Shown here piece after piece: positions 37,475 to 46,841 of a stretch of DNA of 64,000 nucleotides. The position numbers were made by a program, and so were the translations under genes. Origin of the DNA: Stutzerimonas zhaodongensis (lineage in GTDB: Bacteria > Pseudomonadota > Gammaproteobacteria > Pseudomonadales > Pseudomonadaceae); the NCBI RefSeq assembly GCF_003696365.1, contig NZ_RFFM01000002.1, forward strand, positions 806,001 to 870,000, given 5' to 3'. Positions within the stretch are counted from its first letter, which is position 1, and each line of letters begins with the position of its first letter. Below the pieces are notes generated by a model that searched no databases, was not told the origin of the DNA, and worked only from the letters and a program-made list of their open reading frames with translations.

Positions 37475-38896
37475 TCAGCGAATGTAGCGCTTTCGCAATT
37501 CATTGGCGTGCGCTGACCATTGCTGCAGTAGAACCAGCTGCTTCGAGCTCGCTGATGACTGCAGCGCCTGCACGGCAGCGTCGAATTGCTGCAGCGTGTT
37601 TGGCGCGCCGAATTCAGGAAGAGTTAAGCGTTGCAGGCAAAACGTATCCCAACGCATTCTTTCCTCGGCCGAAAGGGATTCGGGGTAATTACGCGCCCGA
37701 TAACGAAAATGAAGTTCTGGCAAACGTGCATCGTCAAAAGACGGCGCATCACCTGAATACCAGTCCCCAGTACGGACCTGATCACAGAGCCGACGATCCC
37801 AATCACCCAGAAACCCTTCATATAGCTGTTGTTCGGGATCCACCAGCCCCGCGAACGCCTGCTCCTCGTAAACATCGGCGAGCTTCGAACTCCACTCAGG
37901 AAGGCGGTCACGCAGCTCTTGAGCGCGGCACTCGCAACACTGGAGATCGAGACCAAGCCGCTCGATATCCGACTCACGCAAAACATTCATGGGCACCAGA
38001 ACCGGGCATTTATTCACGTGCACCAATTTCAACGGGGTCGGAAGTTTGTCCCCCAAGTCTTCCCTCCGGGTATACAGCCGGTGACGAAGGTCCTCGCCGG
38101 TTTCCTCCCACAGCGGGGAGCACTCGGCGTTCAGGTCACACACGATCAGCGCGTTGCGGTTGCGCGGATGCCACGCCAGCGGCAGGACAACCGATAGATA
38201 ATGCCGGGCGGCGGAGAAGCGCCCGGAAATGTGCACCATCGGCCTGAGCAGCTTGATCTGCTCGATGACCGCGCTCTTGCGTCGCAACTTGTACAGGTAG
38301 TCGTAGAGTTTTGGCTGGCGCTGGCGTATCAGCCTTGCCAGGGCGATGGTTGCGCGTACGTCCGACAGCGCATCATGCGCGTGCAGATGTTCGAGCCCAT
38401 TGGCCGAACTCAGCCGCTCGAGCTTGAGCGAAACGCGACCGTCTTCCTCCGGCCAGATCAGCCCTTCGGGTCTCAGCGCATAAGCAGTACGAACCAGGTC
38501 TATGAGATCCCAGCGGCTGTTGCCACCCTGCCACTCCCGCGCATAGGGATCATGGAAATTCCGGTACAGGGTGTATCGCAGCACCTCATCGTCGAAACGC
38601 AGGGTGTTATAGCCAGCACTACAGGTGCCCGGCTGGGCCAGCTCTCGATGCAGGCGCGCGACAAACTCGGATTCAGGCAGGCCCTTTTCGGCCAGAGTGC
38701 GCGGAGTGATGCCAGTTACCAGACATGCCGCAGGGTGCGGCAAAATATCGTCGCTCAGACGACAATAGATATTCAGCGGCTCGCCGACTTCCTCCAGCGC
38801 CTCGTTAGTGCGAATGCCAGCGACCTGCAGCGGTCGGTCGCAGCGCGGGGAAATACCGGTGGTTTCGAAGTCATACCAGAAGATGCTGGACGTCAC
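37475..38896 (-). CDS. sbcB: exodeoxyribonuclease I (ExoI)
   Basis: The 473-residue 3'-5' single-strand DNA exonuclease has DEDDh motifs: FWYDFETTG near the N-terminus, FDDEVLRYTLYRNFHDPYAREW in the middle and HDALSDVRATIALARLI. The SH3-like and C-terminal helical parts follow (MVHISGRFSA...LPLAWHPRNRNALIVCDL). It acts in recombination and mismatch repair. The start is GTG, with GGGAGG at ideal spacing; the longer ATG frame lacks a ribosome site. Confidence 0.94.
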   Translation of the reverse strand: MTSSIFWYDFETTGISPRCDRPLQVAGIRTNEALEEVGEPLNIYCRLSDDILPHPAACLVTGITPRTLAEKGLPESEFVARLHRELAQPGTCSAGYNTLRFDDEVLRYTLYRNFHDPYAREWQGGNSRWDLIDLVRTAYALRPEGLIWPEEDGRVSLKLERLSSANGLEHLHAHDALSDVRATIALARLIRQRQPKLYDYLYKLRRKSAVIEQIKLLRPMVHISGRFSAARHYLSVVLPLAWHPRNRNALIVCDLNAECSPLWEETGEDLRHRLYTRREDLGDKLPTPLKLVHVNKCPVLVPMNVLRESDIERLGLDLQCCECRAQELRDRLPEWSSKLADVYEEQAFAGLVDPEQQLYEGFLGDWDRRLCDQVRTGDWYSGDAPSFDDARLPELHFRYRARNYPESLSAEERMRWDTFCLQRLTLPEFGAPNTLQQFDAAVQALQSSASSKQLVLLQQWSAHANELRKRYIR

Positions 38897-39120
38897 GGGA
38901 GCCTCCCTATCAATCTTCGGGCGCAGTCTAGCGCGCCTGAGCGCTGCAACCGGCATCCTGGCCCAAATCAGAGCAGAGCCTCTGGCCGAAACAGACAGTT
39001 CGGTGGTTTCATAGTGCCTTGCAGCGGGGCTGATCGTACCTATGTGCGCTGATCGACAAGTCGACCAGATGAGCGTCGCCCCAAGCGATCCCCCACCTTA
39101 CTCGTCATCGAGCACAGCCA

Positions 39121-39819
39121 TTGCCTCCTGACTCACCACCTCTGGACAACACATACCGGGTTGAAACGCCAGAGGGCATCGACCTGGTGCTGCGTCCAGC
39201 CGGCCTGGTGCCCCGCGTCCTGGCGTTTGCGCTTGATCTGGTAATCCGCCTGGCTCTACTGGCAACGCTGGGCCTGGGGCTGGCGTCCTTGGGTCAGTTC
39301 GGCATGGGCGCCGGTGCGCTGCTGATGTTTGTCGTGCAGTGGTGGTACATGGTGCTTTTCGAAGTGCTGAACGATGGTCGAACGCCAGGCAAACACTGGC
39401 TGGGCCTGAAGGTGATTCACGATGACGGCACTCCGGTAGGCTGGGCCTCATCGCTAACACGCAATTTGCTGCGGTTCGTCGACATGCTGCCGTTCGGCTA
39501 CTTTCTCGGGGCTATCTGCTGCCTCTGGCATCCGTCGTTCAAACGCCTCGGCGACCTGGCAGCCGGCACGATGGTTGTCTATCGCGAGCCGGTAGGCACG
39601 AAAGCGCTACTTCCGAATGTCGATCCCGTTGCGCCGCCCTTCCCGCTCGAACTTTACGAGCAACGCGCGCTGATCAGTTTCGCCGAGCGGCAAGCAAGCC
39701 TGTCGCCCGCGCGCAGAGAGGAGCTGGCTGGGATTCTCGCCTCCCCATTGCAAACGACACCCGAACTGGCCGAAGCGCAACTCCATGGGATCGCCCGCGG
39801 CCTGGTAGGCCCGGCATGA
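39121..39819 (+). CDS. RDD-family membrane protein
   Basis: The 232-residue protein has an RDD domain with the name-giving residues in PRVLAFALDLVIRL and three hydrophobic segments, then LGLKVIHDDGTPVGWASSLTRNLLRFVDMLPF and a cytosolic tail. The only reasonable in-frame start is TTG without a visible ribosome site. An ATG at 39069 lies in another frame and is closed after 20 codons, so a start-region frameshift is possible. It begins the overlapping six-gene operon ending in DUF58. Role unknown. Confidence 0.8.
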   Translation: MPPDSPPLDNTYRVETPEGIDLVLRPAGLVPRVLAFALDLVIRLALLATLGLGLASLGQFGMGAGALLMFVVQWWYMVLFEVLNDGRTPGKHWLGLKVIHDDGTPVGWASSLTRNLLRFVDMLPFGYFLGAICCLWHPSFKRLGDLAAGTMVVYREPVGTKALLPNVDPVAPPFPLELYEQRALISFAERQASLSPARREELAGILASPLQTTPELAEAQLHGIARGLVGPA

Positions 39820-40799
39820 AACAGAGCCAATTCCAACGCCAACATCAGAGCGAATGGGAGGCCTTTGCCAAAACGCTCGATGCCCTTGAGCGAGGCAAGC
39901 AGTCCTCTGCGATTTCCATCGCGGGTTTCCCCGCTGCCTATCGGCGCATTTGCCAACAGCTCGCGCTGGCTCAGGCCCGCGGGTACAGCGCTCAAGCGGT
40001 CAATGATCTGCAGTCGCTGGCACAGCGCGGGCACCAGCAGCTTTATCGCCACCGCAGTCCTCTGCTTGGGCGCCTGTTAGGGTTCATTTTGGGCGGCTTT
40101 GGTCGATTAATCCGCCAGGAATGGCGGTATATCGCGGCAGCTAGCCTGCTGTTCTATGGCAGCCTACTTGGCATGACTGTGCTTGTACTGATCTTTCCTG
40201 AGCTGATCTATAGCCTCGTCAGCCCGGATCAGGTGGCGCAGATGGAGGATATGTACGACCCCGACGCCAGCCGCCTTGGCCGCTTCGGCGAGCGTGGTTC
40301 GAGCGATGACTGGATGATGTTCAGCTACTACGTCATGCACAACATCGGCATCGCCTTCCAGACGTTTGCCGGCGGCCTCCTGTTCGGCGCGGGCAGCGTC
40401 TTCTACCTCTTGTTCAATGGCCTGATCATAGGCGCCATCGCTGGTCATCTGACCGGAATCGGCTATCACGAGCCATTCTGGTCGTTCGTGATCGGGCACG
40501 GAGCCTTCGAGCTGACGGCCATTACGCTCGCAGGTGCAGCCGGCTTGAAGCTCGGCGCCGCACTCATCGCGCCCGGGCGACTGAGAAGAACCGATGCCCT
40601 TCGGTTAGCAGCCAGGCAAGCGGTACGGCTCATCGCTGGCGCCACACTCATGTTGCTGATAGCCGCATTTGTAGAAGCGTATTGGTCATCAATGACTTAT
40701 CCGTCAGCGCTGGTGAAGTACGCGGTCGGCTTGCTGTTATGGCTGATGGTAGGCCTTTATCTGCTGATGAGCGGCAGGAACGACCATGCAACTGAATGA
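39816..40799 (+). CDS. SpoIIM-like (DUF95) membrane protein
   Basis: The 327-residue protein has a soluble N-terminal region with a helical SQFQRQHQSEWEAFAKTLDALE opening. About five membrane helices follow from residue 100 on, typical of the stage II sporulation protein M superfamily (FGAGSVFYLLFNGLIIGAIAGHLTGIGY and FVIGHGAFELTAITLAGAAGLKLG). The start overlaps the RDD stop by four bases. It is not a sporulation gene here; in Proteobacteria it accompanies MoxR/DUF58 sets with no known biochemical role. Confidence 0.85.
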   Translation: MKQSQFQRQHQSEWEAFAKTLDALERGKQSSAISIAGFPAAYRRICQQLALAQARGYSAQAVNDLQSLAQRGHQQLYRHRSPLLGRLLGFILGGFGRLIRQEWRYIAAASLLFYGSLLGMTVLVLIFPELIYSLVSPDQVAQMEDMYDPDASRLGRFGERGSSDDWMMFSYYVMHNIGIAFQTFAGGLLFGAGSVFYLLFNGLIIGAIAGHLTGIGYHEPFWSFVIGHGAFELTAITLAGAAGLKLGAALIAPGRLRRTDALRLAARQAVRLIAGATLMLLIAAFVEAYWSSMTYPSALVKYAVGLLLWLMVGLYLLMSGRNDHATE

Positions 40800-42333
40800 C
40801 GCAACCATGGCGATCCGTCCCCGCAGCGCCTGGGAGGCATTGGATCTGGGGATCCTGCTGGCGCGTCGGCACGCCGGGCTGCTGATGCTCAGCTGGGCGC
40901 TTTTGACCCTGCCTGTGTTTGCGCTGACCAGTGCCCTGCTGTGGCAACACCCGACGCTGTCTCTGCTGCTGTTCTGGTGGTGCAAGCCACTTTATGAGCG
41001 TCTGCCGTTGCTCATTCTGTCCCGCTCGCTGTTCGGTGATACGCCAACCCTGCGCGAAAGCTTCAGGGCATTACCCAGCGTGCTGCGCCCACAGTGGTTT
41101 TCTAGCCTGACATGGCGTCGTTTCAGCCTGACCCGCAGCTTCGATCTGCCGGTCGTTCAGCTCGAAGGCCTATCAGGCGCGACCAGACAGCAACGTCTGA
41201 GCGTGCTGAGGCAACGCGACAGCGGTCCTGCACGCTGGCTCACCATCGTTGGCGCCCACCTTGAAAGCGGCCTGTGGCTGGGTGCGCTCGCGTTGCTTTA
41301 CATGCTGATTCCGTCACAAATGCTAGCCGACTGGACCTGGCGTGACTTATTGAATATGGAGGGCAACTGGCTCTGGTTCGAGCATCTGACCAATCTGCTT
41401 TACGTGCTGGTCCTGATGATCTGGGAGCCGATTTACGTTGCCAGCGGTTTCAGCGTCTATATAAATCGCCGCACCATACTCGAGGCCTGGGATATCGAGT
41501 TGAGCTTCCGCCGGTTACTTCAGAGGCTCGCACCGCTGCTGCCCGCGGTAGTGCTCGCCATGGGTCTATTCCTCAATCCATTGGCAATGGACGCCCAAGC
41601 GGCGCCGGAAGTCGAACAACTGCCCAAATCTCTCGAGCCCGAAAGCGAACGCCTGCTCAATCAACCGCTGACCGGCAAAGATGCACGCGAACAGATCTCT
41701 CACCTTCTGAATCAGCCACCGTTCCGGAACCAGGAGACGGTCACCCGCTGGCGCTTCGGCGATGACCAGACCGAGGGGGAACCCGGCTGGCTTGCGCAAC
41801 TGCTCGATACCTTGCTGGGAACAGGCGGCATGCAGCGCAGCGTCGAGCACTTGGCTTCGGCGATAGAGGCACTTCTCTGGGCCACGCTTTTCGGCCTTAT
41901 GGCCTACACCATCTGGCGATATCGTGACTGGCTCAAGTTGCATGTCTCGCCATCTCGCATAACTGGCAAAACGCGACCAAACACACCTGCTGTTATGTTC
42001 GGCCTCCAGCTGCAGCCTGAAAGCCTGCCACCGGATATTGCCGCAGAAGTCGAACGGCTTTGGCCGGACCACCCGCGCAAGGCGCTTGGCCTGCTCTACA
42101 GAGGCCTGCTTAGCCATCTGTTGCATGAACACCAATTGCCGTTGAGGACCGCCCACACCGAAGGAGAGATTCTCGCGCTGTTGCGCCAGTATGATCCGAC
42201 GCTGCTCAGATTTGCCGAAGCGCTCACGGAACACTGGCTGAGGCTCGCATACGGGCATCAGACTCCGCCTGATTCCGTTAAGGACGAGCTATGCGAGCAG
42301 TGGCGAGCCCTGTTCACAGGAGCCGCAGCATGA
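40786..42333 (+). CDS. DUF4129 domain membrane protein
   Basis: The 515-residue protein has hydrophobic helices in its first half (LLMLSWALLTLPVFALTSALLW and others), a periplasmic segment of about 100 residues, a further helix near residue 365, and a C-terminal cytosolic DUF4129 domain (ERLWPDHPRKALGLLYRGLLSHLLHE...LPLRTAHTEGEIL). The start overlaps the SpoIIM-like gene by 14 bases. DUF4129 proteins often resemble transglutaminase partners; here no catalytic triad is seen. Confidence 0.82.
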   Translation: MQLNDATMAIRPRSAWEALDLGILLARRHAGLLMLSWALLTLPVFALTSALLWQHPTLSLLLFWWCKPLYERLPLLILSRSLFGDTPTLRESFRALPSVLRPQWFSSLTWRRFSLTRSFDLPVVQLEGLSGATRQQRLSVLRQRDSGPARWLTIVGAHLESGLWLGALALLYMLIPSQMLADWTWRDLLNMEGNWLWFEHLTNLLYVLVLMIWEPIYVASGFSVYINRRTILEAWDIELSFRRLLQRLAPLLPAVVLAMGLFLNPLAMDAQAAPEVEQLPKSLEPESERLLNQPLTGKDAREQISHLLNQPPFRNQETVTRWRFGDDQTEGEPGWLAQLLDTLLGTGGMQRSVEHLASAIEALLWATLFGLMAYTIWRYRDWLKLHVSPSRITGKTRPNTPAVMFGLQLQPESLPPDIAAEVERLWPDHPRKALGLLYRGLLSHLLHEHQLPLRTAHTEGEILALLRQYDPTLLRFAEALTEHWLRLAYGHQTPPDSVKDELCEQWRALFTGAAA

Positions 42334-43496
42334 GCCGCCGTCGCATCTCCAGCCTGCTGCTGGTCGCGGTGCTGATCGCCGCCTTGCTGGCCTTCGCTGC
42401 CAGCAAGGCAACTTCTTATAGTGAAGTGATCGAACACGGGCCAGCACCAGAGGTACGCAGTACGCCGTATCTGGCAGCCGAGCAGTTCCTCGTCGCCCAA
42501 AAACGCGCGGTCGATCGTGCAGACAACTTGGCAGCATTGGGCGGGTTGCCGCCGGAAAACCGGATTTTGTTATTGCTGGGCGAGCGCGCAGACATGACCC
42601 CGATGCAAGCGGAGCAGCTGCTCGAATGGGTGACCAATGGAGGCCATCTGGTATTTGTCGCAGAGCGCATCTGGGACGAGCGTTCGGCCAGTAGCGGCGA
42701 TCTGTTGCTCGACGCCCTTGGTTTGCAGCAGTACGAAACGATCGCAGAAGAGTCAGCTGATTCAAGCAAACAATCGGGCGCCGATAGGAATCTTGAACTG
42801 ACCCGGCTATATCTTGAAAACGAGGAAGCACCGGCGTATCTCGCTTTCGACACCAGCTTTCACCTCTACGATGCGGGTAAGAAAGCGCACGCCTGGGCCA
42901 ACAGCCAGGGGGCCACGCATATGCTGCAACTGCAGCACGGAGCAGGCCTGATCACGGCGCTGACCGACAGTTGGATTTGGCAGAACGACAGAATCGATGG
43001 CTATGATCACGCCTGGCTACTCTGGTACCTAACGCAGGACCGGGAGGTGACCTTTGTTTATCGCACCGGTCACGACAGTCTGGCCAAACAGTTGCTAAAG
43101 CACTTTCCCGAAGCACTGCTGGCATTGCTGTTGATCCTGGCATTCACGCTATGGCACCTGTCACATCGTCTGGGGCCGCTCATCGAGACTACCAATCACG
43201 GCCGGCGGCAGCTCGAGGAGCACATTCGGGCAAGCGCGGATTTTCTCTACCGGCGTGCCGGTCAAGGCCATCTGCTGACCAGCCTGCAACACGACATCAT
43301 GCGGCAGGCACAGCGCCGACATCCCGGTTACGAAACATTGGCCCATGACCAGCAATGTCAGGTACTGGCGGCATTCAGCGGCCTTACCATCGACACCATT
43401 GATCACGCCTTACGGCCGCCAACGCCCAAGCCGGTCAGCGTTGCCGAGTTCACCTCACAGGTTGCCCATCTGCAAACCCTCAGGAATTCTCTATGA
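42330..43496 (+). CDS. DUF4350 domain membrane protein
   Basis: The 388-residue protein has one N-terminal helix (RRISSLLLVAVLIAALLAFAAS), a periplasmic domain containing TPYLAAEQFLVAQKRAVDRADNLAALGGLPPENRILLLLGERADMTPMQAEQLLEWVTNGGHLVFVA, a second helix (LLALLLILAFTLWHLSHRLGPL) and a cytosolic tail. This is the DUF4350 plan, a GATase-like fold without recognised catalysis. Its ATG overlaps the previous stop (ATGA), and its own stop overlaps the MoxR start in the same way. Confidence 0.83.
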   Translation: MSRRRISSLLLVAVLIAALLAFAASKATSYSEVIEHGPAPEVRSTPYLAAEQFLVAQKRAVDRADNLAALGGLPPENRILLLLGERADMTPMQAEQLLEWVTNGGHLVFVAERIWDERSASSGDLLLDALGLQQYETIAEESADSSKQSGADRNLELTRLYLENEEAPAYLAFDTSFHLYDAGKKAHAWANSQGATHMLQLQHGAGLITALTDSWIWQNDRIDGYDHAWLLWYLTQDREVTFVYRTGHDSLAKQLLKHFPEALLALLLILAFTLWHLSHRLGPLIETTNHGRRQLEEHIRASADFLYRRAGQGHLLTSLQHDIMRQAQRRHPGYETLAHDQQCQVLAAFSGLTIDTIDHALRPPTPKPVSVAEFTSQVAHLQTLRNSL

Positions 43497-44518
43497 GTGA
43501 AGCCACAAGCGAACCGAATCAGGTTGCCCAAGACGCCTCGCCTGCCGCCCATGCAAGCAGCCAGCTCCAACGCGCCACTCAACTGGCACAGGCGCTACGG
43601 CAGGAACTGCACAAGGCCATCATCGGCCAGCAGGATGTTGTCGATGGCGTGCTCACCGCCCTGATCGCTGGCGGACATGTACTGGTCGAGGGCGTCCCGG
43701 GGCTTGGCAAGACGTTGCTGGTACGTGCCCTGGCACGCTGCTTTGGCGGAGAGTTTTCGCGCATCCAGTTCACTCCGGACCTGATGCCGAGCGACATCAC
43801 AGGCCATGCTGTCTACGACATGACCAGCGAGCAGTTCAAGTTGCGCAAGGGCCCGGTATTCACCAACCTGCTTCTGGCCGACGAGATCAACCGCGCGCCG
43901 GCAAAGACCCAGGCGGCGCTGCTGGAAGTCATGCAGGAACGCCAGGTCACTCTTGAGGGCCGAGCACTGGCCGCACCGCAGCCCTTTCTCGTAATGGCCA
44001 CGCAGAACCCGATCGAACAGGAAGGCACCTACCCGCTACCGGAAGCAGAGCTGGATCGTTTCATGCTGATGTTGCGCATGGATTATCCGCTGGCCGAAGA
44101 GGAGCTGGAGCTGGTTCGCCAAGTCACCCGCTCCGCGCGCACCGACATTCTCGACGTCAGTGGGCTTCGAGTTTTGCTGCAGGCAAAGGACGTCCAGGCC
44201 CTGCAGAAGATTGCCAGCGACCTGCCGCTCGACGAGCAAGTGCTCGATTACGCCGTACGCCTCGCACGCTCGACACGCGACTGGCCGGGCCTCGTACTTG
44301 GGGCAGGTCCGCGGGCGTCTATCGCGCTGGTTCGTTGCGCACGGGCTAGAGCGTTGTTGCGCGGGGGTACATTCGTGACCCCCGACGACGTGAAGGGCTG
44401 CGCTCTGGCCGTACTGAGGCATCGCGTACGACTCTCGCCCGAGACAGATATCGAAGGCGTTTCAGTTGACCAGTTGCTCCGCCAGTTGCTCGATCAGGTG
44501 GCGGCGCCAAGACTGTGA
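43493..44518 (+). CDS. MoxR-family AAA+ ATPase
   Basis: The 341-residue protein has Walker A GVPGLGKTLL, Walker B LLADEINRAPAKTQAALLEVMQE and sensor 1 VMATQNPIEQEGTYPLPEAELDRF. Sensor 2 lies in the C-terminal lid around GPRASIALVRCARARALL. MoxR ATPases act as chaperones for von Willebrand or DUF58 partner proteins. The DUF58 gene follows immediately, supporting that pairing. Confidence 0.95.
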   Translation: MSEATSEPNQVAQDASPAAHASSQLQRATQLAQALRQELHKAIIGQQDVVDGVLTALIAGGHVLVEGVPGLGKTLLVRALARCFGGEFSRIQFTPDLMPSDITGHAVYDMTSEQFKLRKGPVFTNLLLADEINRAPAKTQAALLEVMQERQVTLEGRALAAPQPFLVMATQNPIEQEGTYPLPEAELDRFMLMLRMDYPLAEEELELVRQVTRSARTDILDVSGLRVLLQAKDVQALQKIASDLPLDEQVLDYAVRLARSTRDWPGLVLGAGPRASIALVRCARARALLRGGTFVTPDDVKGCALAVLRHRVRLSPETDIEGVSVDQLLRQLLDQVAAPRL

Positions 44519-44543
44519 TTCGATCCGCTTCGAGGAGCACGCG

Positions 44544-45875
44544 ATGAGTCCATCACGGCAAATGGTCTACGGGCTGATCGCGCTGTTCACCCTTGCACTG
44601 ACGCTGGGCTTGCTTTCAGCGCTTGGCAAGCCAACACCTGCCGCGGCCAGCACCGCTTGGTGGGGCTTGCTGCTATGCGCCGGTGCGGTAATGACCCTCG
44701 ACGCTTGGCGCCTGAGTCGGCTGCCATCACCAGCGCTGCAACGCAGCCTGCCAGGTCACCTGGCACTGGGTCGCTGGCAAGAAGTGCGACTTCAGCTTCA
44801 CGCCGCACCAGTCGGGCCAATGCGGGTCGACATCTTCGACCATGTGCCAGTCGGCATGACGCTCCAGCATCTGCCCCAGTCAGTGAGGCTTTTGCCCGGC
44901 GAACACTGCGAAATCAGCTACCAGCTTTGCCCCGATCAGCGCGGTCACTTCCGTTTCGACAACTGTGAGCTTCGACTGCACAGCCCGCTGGGGTTGTGGC
45001 GCCAGCGTCGCCTGCTGTCATTGACCTCGCAGACGCGCGTATTTCCTGACTTCACCCGTCTGCACGGTGCACCGCTAATGGCTGTGGATAGCTGGCTGAG
45101 CCGCCTCGGTGTGCGCCAGCAACCACGACGCGGCCTGGGCCTGGACTTTCACCAGCTCCGCGAATTTCGCGAAGGTGACACGCTCCGCCAGATTGACTGG
45201 AAGGCCACAGCGCGTAAGCGCGCGCCCATCGCTCGCGAGTATCAGGACGAGCGCGATCAACAGATTCTGCTGATGCTAGATTGCGGCCGCCGCATGCGCA
45301 GTCAGGACGGCACTTACTCACATTTCGATCATGCGCTCAACGCGAGTCTTTTGCTGGCCTACACCGCCTTGCGCCAAGGCGATGCGCTGGGCCTGTACAC
45401 CTTCGCAACCGAGCAGCCGCGCTTCCTCCCGCCGGGCAAGGGGCAATCGCAGCTCAGCGCATTGCTCAATGGCAGCTACGACCTGATCAATACCCGACAA
45501 CCCGCAGACTTCATGCAGGCAGCCAGCGATGTGCTGAGAAAGCAGAAGCGACGGGCACTGGTAATCGTTCTGAGCAATCTGCGCGACGAGGACGATGAAA
45601 ACTTGCTGGGTGCGGTTCGCCAGCTTTCCCAGCGCCACCGTGTACTGGTGGTGAGCCTGCGCGAGTCCGTGCTCGACGAACTTCGCGAGCGGCCGCTGCG
45701 CACGTTCGAGGACGCGCTAGCCTACTGTGGGACCATGGATTATCTGAGTGCCCGCAGCCGTCTGCATGAACGGCTGCAAGCCCAAAAAGTGCCGGTACTA
45801 GACGCTAGACCCCAGGAGCTGGGGCCGGCGTTGATCAGTCGTTACCTGGCGTGGAAGAAAGCCGGCTCATTCTAG
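44544..45875 (+). CDS. DUF58 (vWA-like) membrane protein
   Basis: The 443-residue protein has two N-terminal helices (YGLIALFTLALTLGLLSAL and STAWWGLLLCAGAVMTLDAW), a beta-rich middle and the DUF58 region GLGLDFHQLREFREGDTLRQIDWKATARKRAPIAREYQDERDQQILLMLDCGRRM. A vWA-like fold ends it. GAGGAG precedes the chosen ATG, 26 codons inside the longer frame. It is the last gene of the six-gene set and the expected partner of the adjacent MoxR ATPase. Confidence 0.92.
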   Translation: MSPSRQMVYGLIALFTLALTLGLLSALGKPTPAAASTAWWGLLLCAGAVMTLDAWRLSRLPSPALQRSLPGHLALGRWQEVRLQLHAAPVGPMRVDIFDHVPVGMTLQHLPQSVRLLPGEHCEISYQLCPDQRGHFRFDNCELRLHSPLGLWRQRRLLSLTSQTRVFPDFTRLHGAPLMAVDSWLSRLGVRQQPRRGLGLDFHQLREFREGDTLRQIDWKATARKRAPIAREYQDERDQQILLMLDCGRRMRSQDGTYSHFDHALNASLLLAYTALRQGDALGLYTFATEQPRFLPPGKGQSQLSALLNGSYDLINTRQPADFMQAASDVLRKQKRRALVIVLSNLRDEDDENLLGAVRQLSQRHRVLVVSLRESVLDELRERPLRTFEDALAYCGTMDYLSARSRLHERLQAQKVPVLDARPQELGPALISRYLAWKKAGSF

Positions 45876-45887
45876 CGAACGTGTCGT

Positions 45888-46316
45888 TCAGACGCCGTGA
45901 CAGCGGTCCTGATCGGCTGCCCGGCTGGGTGGCGCCTCACCGTGTGGCAGACGAGCCGGTGGAATGCTCAACATCGGACGAAAACTGAAATAGTGATGCA
46001 GCGCGTCGATCATGTTGCGGATGTCGCTGGGCGGTGTGTTCAGCACGAAACCAGAGTCGAAGCTGCCTGGCGTGACGTCCTCACGAGACCAGCGACAGGT
46101 GGCGCTGAAGTCGATAAAGCGCAGCTGACCGTGCTGACCAGGTATCTTCAGGCGCATATCGAAACGCGCATTGGTCATCATAGGATAAGGGCTGATGAGC
46201 ATCAGCCCGGTCTCTGACAAATTGCCGATAAAGCCCAGCGGCTTATCGGTAAACCGATTGAAAACGTTGAGGTAATACGGCAGCTGGTGCCGCTGGATAC
46301 TGCGTTGATTGAGCAT
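45888..46316 (-). CDS. PilZ-domain protein
   Basis: The 142-residue protein has both c-di-GMP binding motifs of PilZ: RxxxR at R5-SIQ-R9 and the [D/N]xSxxG motif as NLSETG near residue 32. SATCRWSREDVTPGSFDSGFVL completes the barrel. The second of two close ATG codons gives better spacing to GGAA. It should be a cytosolic c-di-GMP receptor; its output is unknown. It is convergent with the DUF58 gene. Confidence 0.87.
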   Translation of the reverse strand: MLNQRSIQRHQLPYYLNVFNRFTDKPLGFIGNLSETGLMLISPYPMMTNARFDMRLKIPGQHGQLRFIDFSATCRWSREDVTPGSFDSGFVLNTPPSDIRNMIDALHHYFSFRPMLSIPPARLPHGEAPPSRAADQDRCHGV

Positions 46317-46371
46317 GTTCATCGGTTCCGGGCCTGCCGCCAAAATGATCGCCGCGACCGTTGCCAGCCGC

Positions 46372-46800
46372 TCAGCTGCAGTTCTGACCGATACGACTGG
46401 CCAACTGCCGCCGCGTTGCCCCTATTTCTTCATCACTGTAGTAGACCCGCTCACCCTTTGCATCTTCACGAAAGTAGCGTCCACCTTCGGACAACTGCGA
46501 CAACTGCTGCTTCCACTCGCTGCACGCCCGCTCACGCTTTACGCGCCACTCACCTGCGGCCTGTTTAGCGGCCTGCTGCTCCTGCCGTCGAGCGTCGAAG
46601 AACCGCTCGGTCCGCGCTTCCCGGACACGCGTCGCCTCGTCGCGCTCGATGACCTGGGGCCGCACCTCAACCTGCTCGGCACCAGGGCGCGAACGAGAGT
46701 CGAAGTGCACGTTTCCCTGGGCATCGACCCAGCGATAGATCTCGGCTGTCGCCCAGGGCGATACAACAAACGCTACCAATACAATCGGAGTGATGCGCAT
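46372..46800 (-). CDS. DUF4124 periplasmic protein
   Basis: The 142-residue protein has a signal peptide (MRITPIVLVAFVVSPWATA) directly followed by EIYRWVDAQGNVHFDSRSRPGAEQVEV, the short DUF4124 beta-hairpin motif. A long charged helical region rich in Arg, Glu and Gln comes next. Two cysteines (ERACSEW and GQNCS) near the C-terminus could form a disulfide. No function is known for the family. Confidence 0.82.
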   Translation of the reverse strand: MRITPIVLVAFVVSPWATAEIYRWVDAQGNVHFDSRSRPGAEQVEVRPQVIERDEATRVREARTERFFDARRQEQQAAKQAAGEWRVKRERACSEWKQQLSQLSEGGRYFREDAKGERVYYSDEEIGATRRQLASRIGQNCS

Positions 46801-46841
46801 GGGTTCCTTCCCGCCCAGTCAGTCATAACTGGTTTTCTGCT

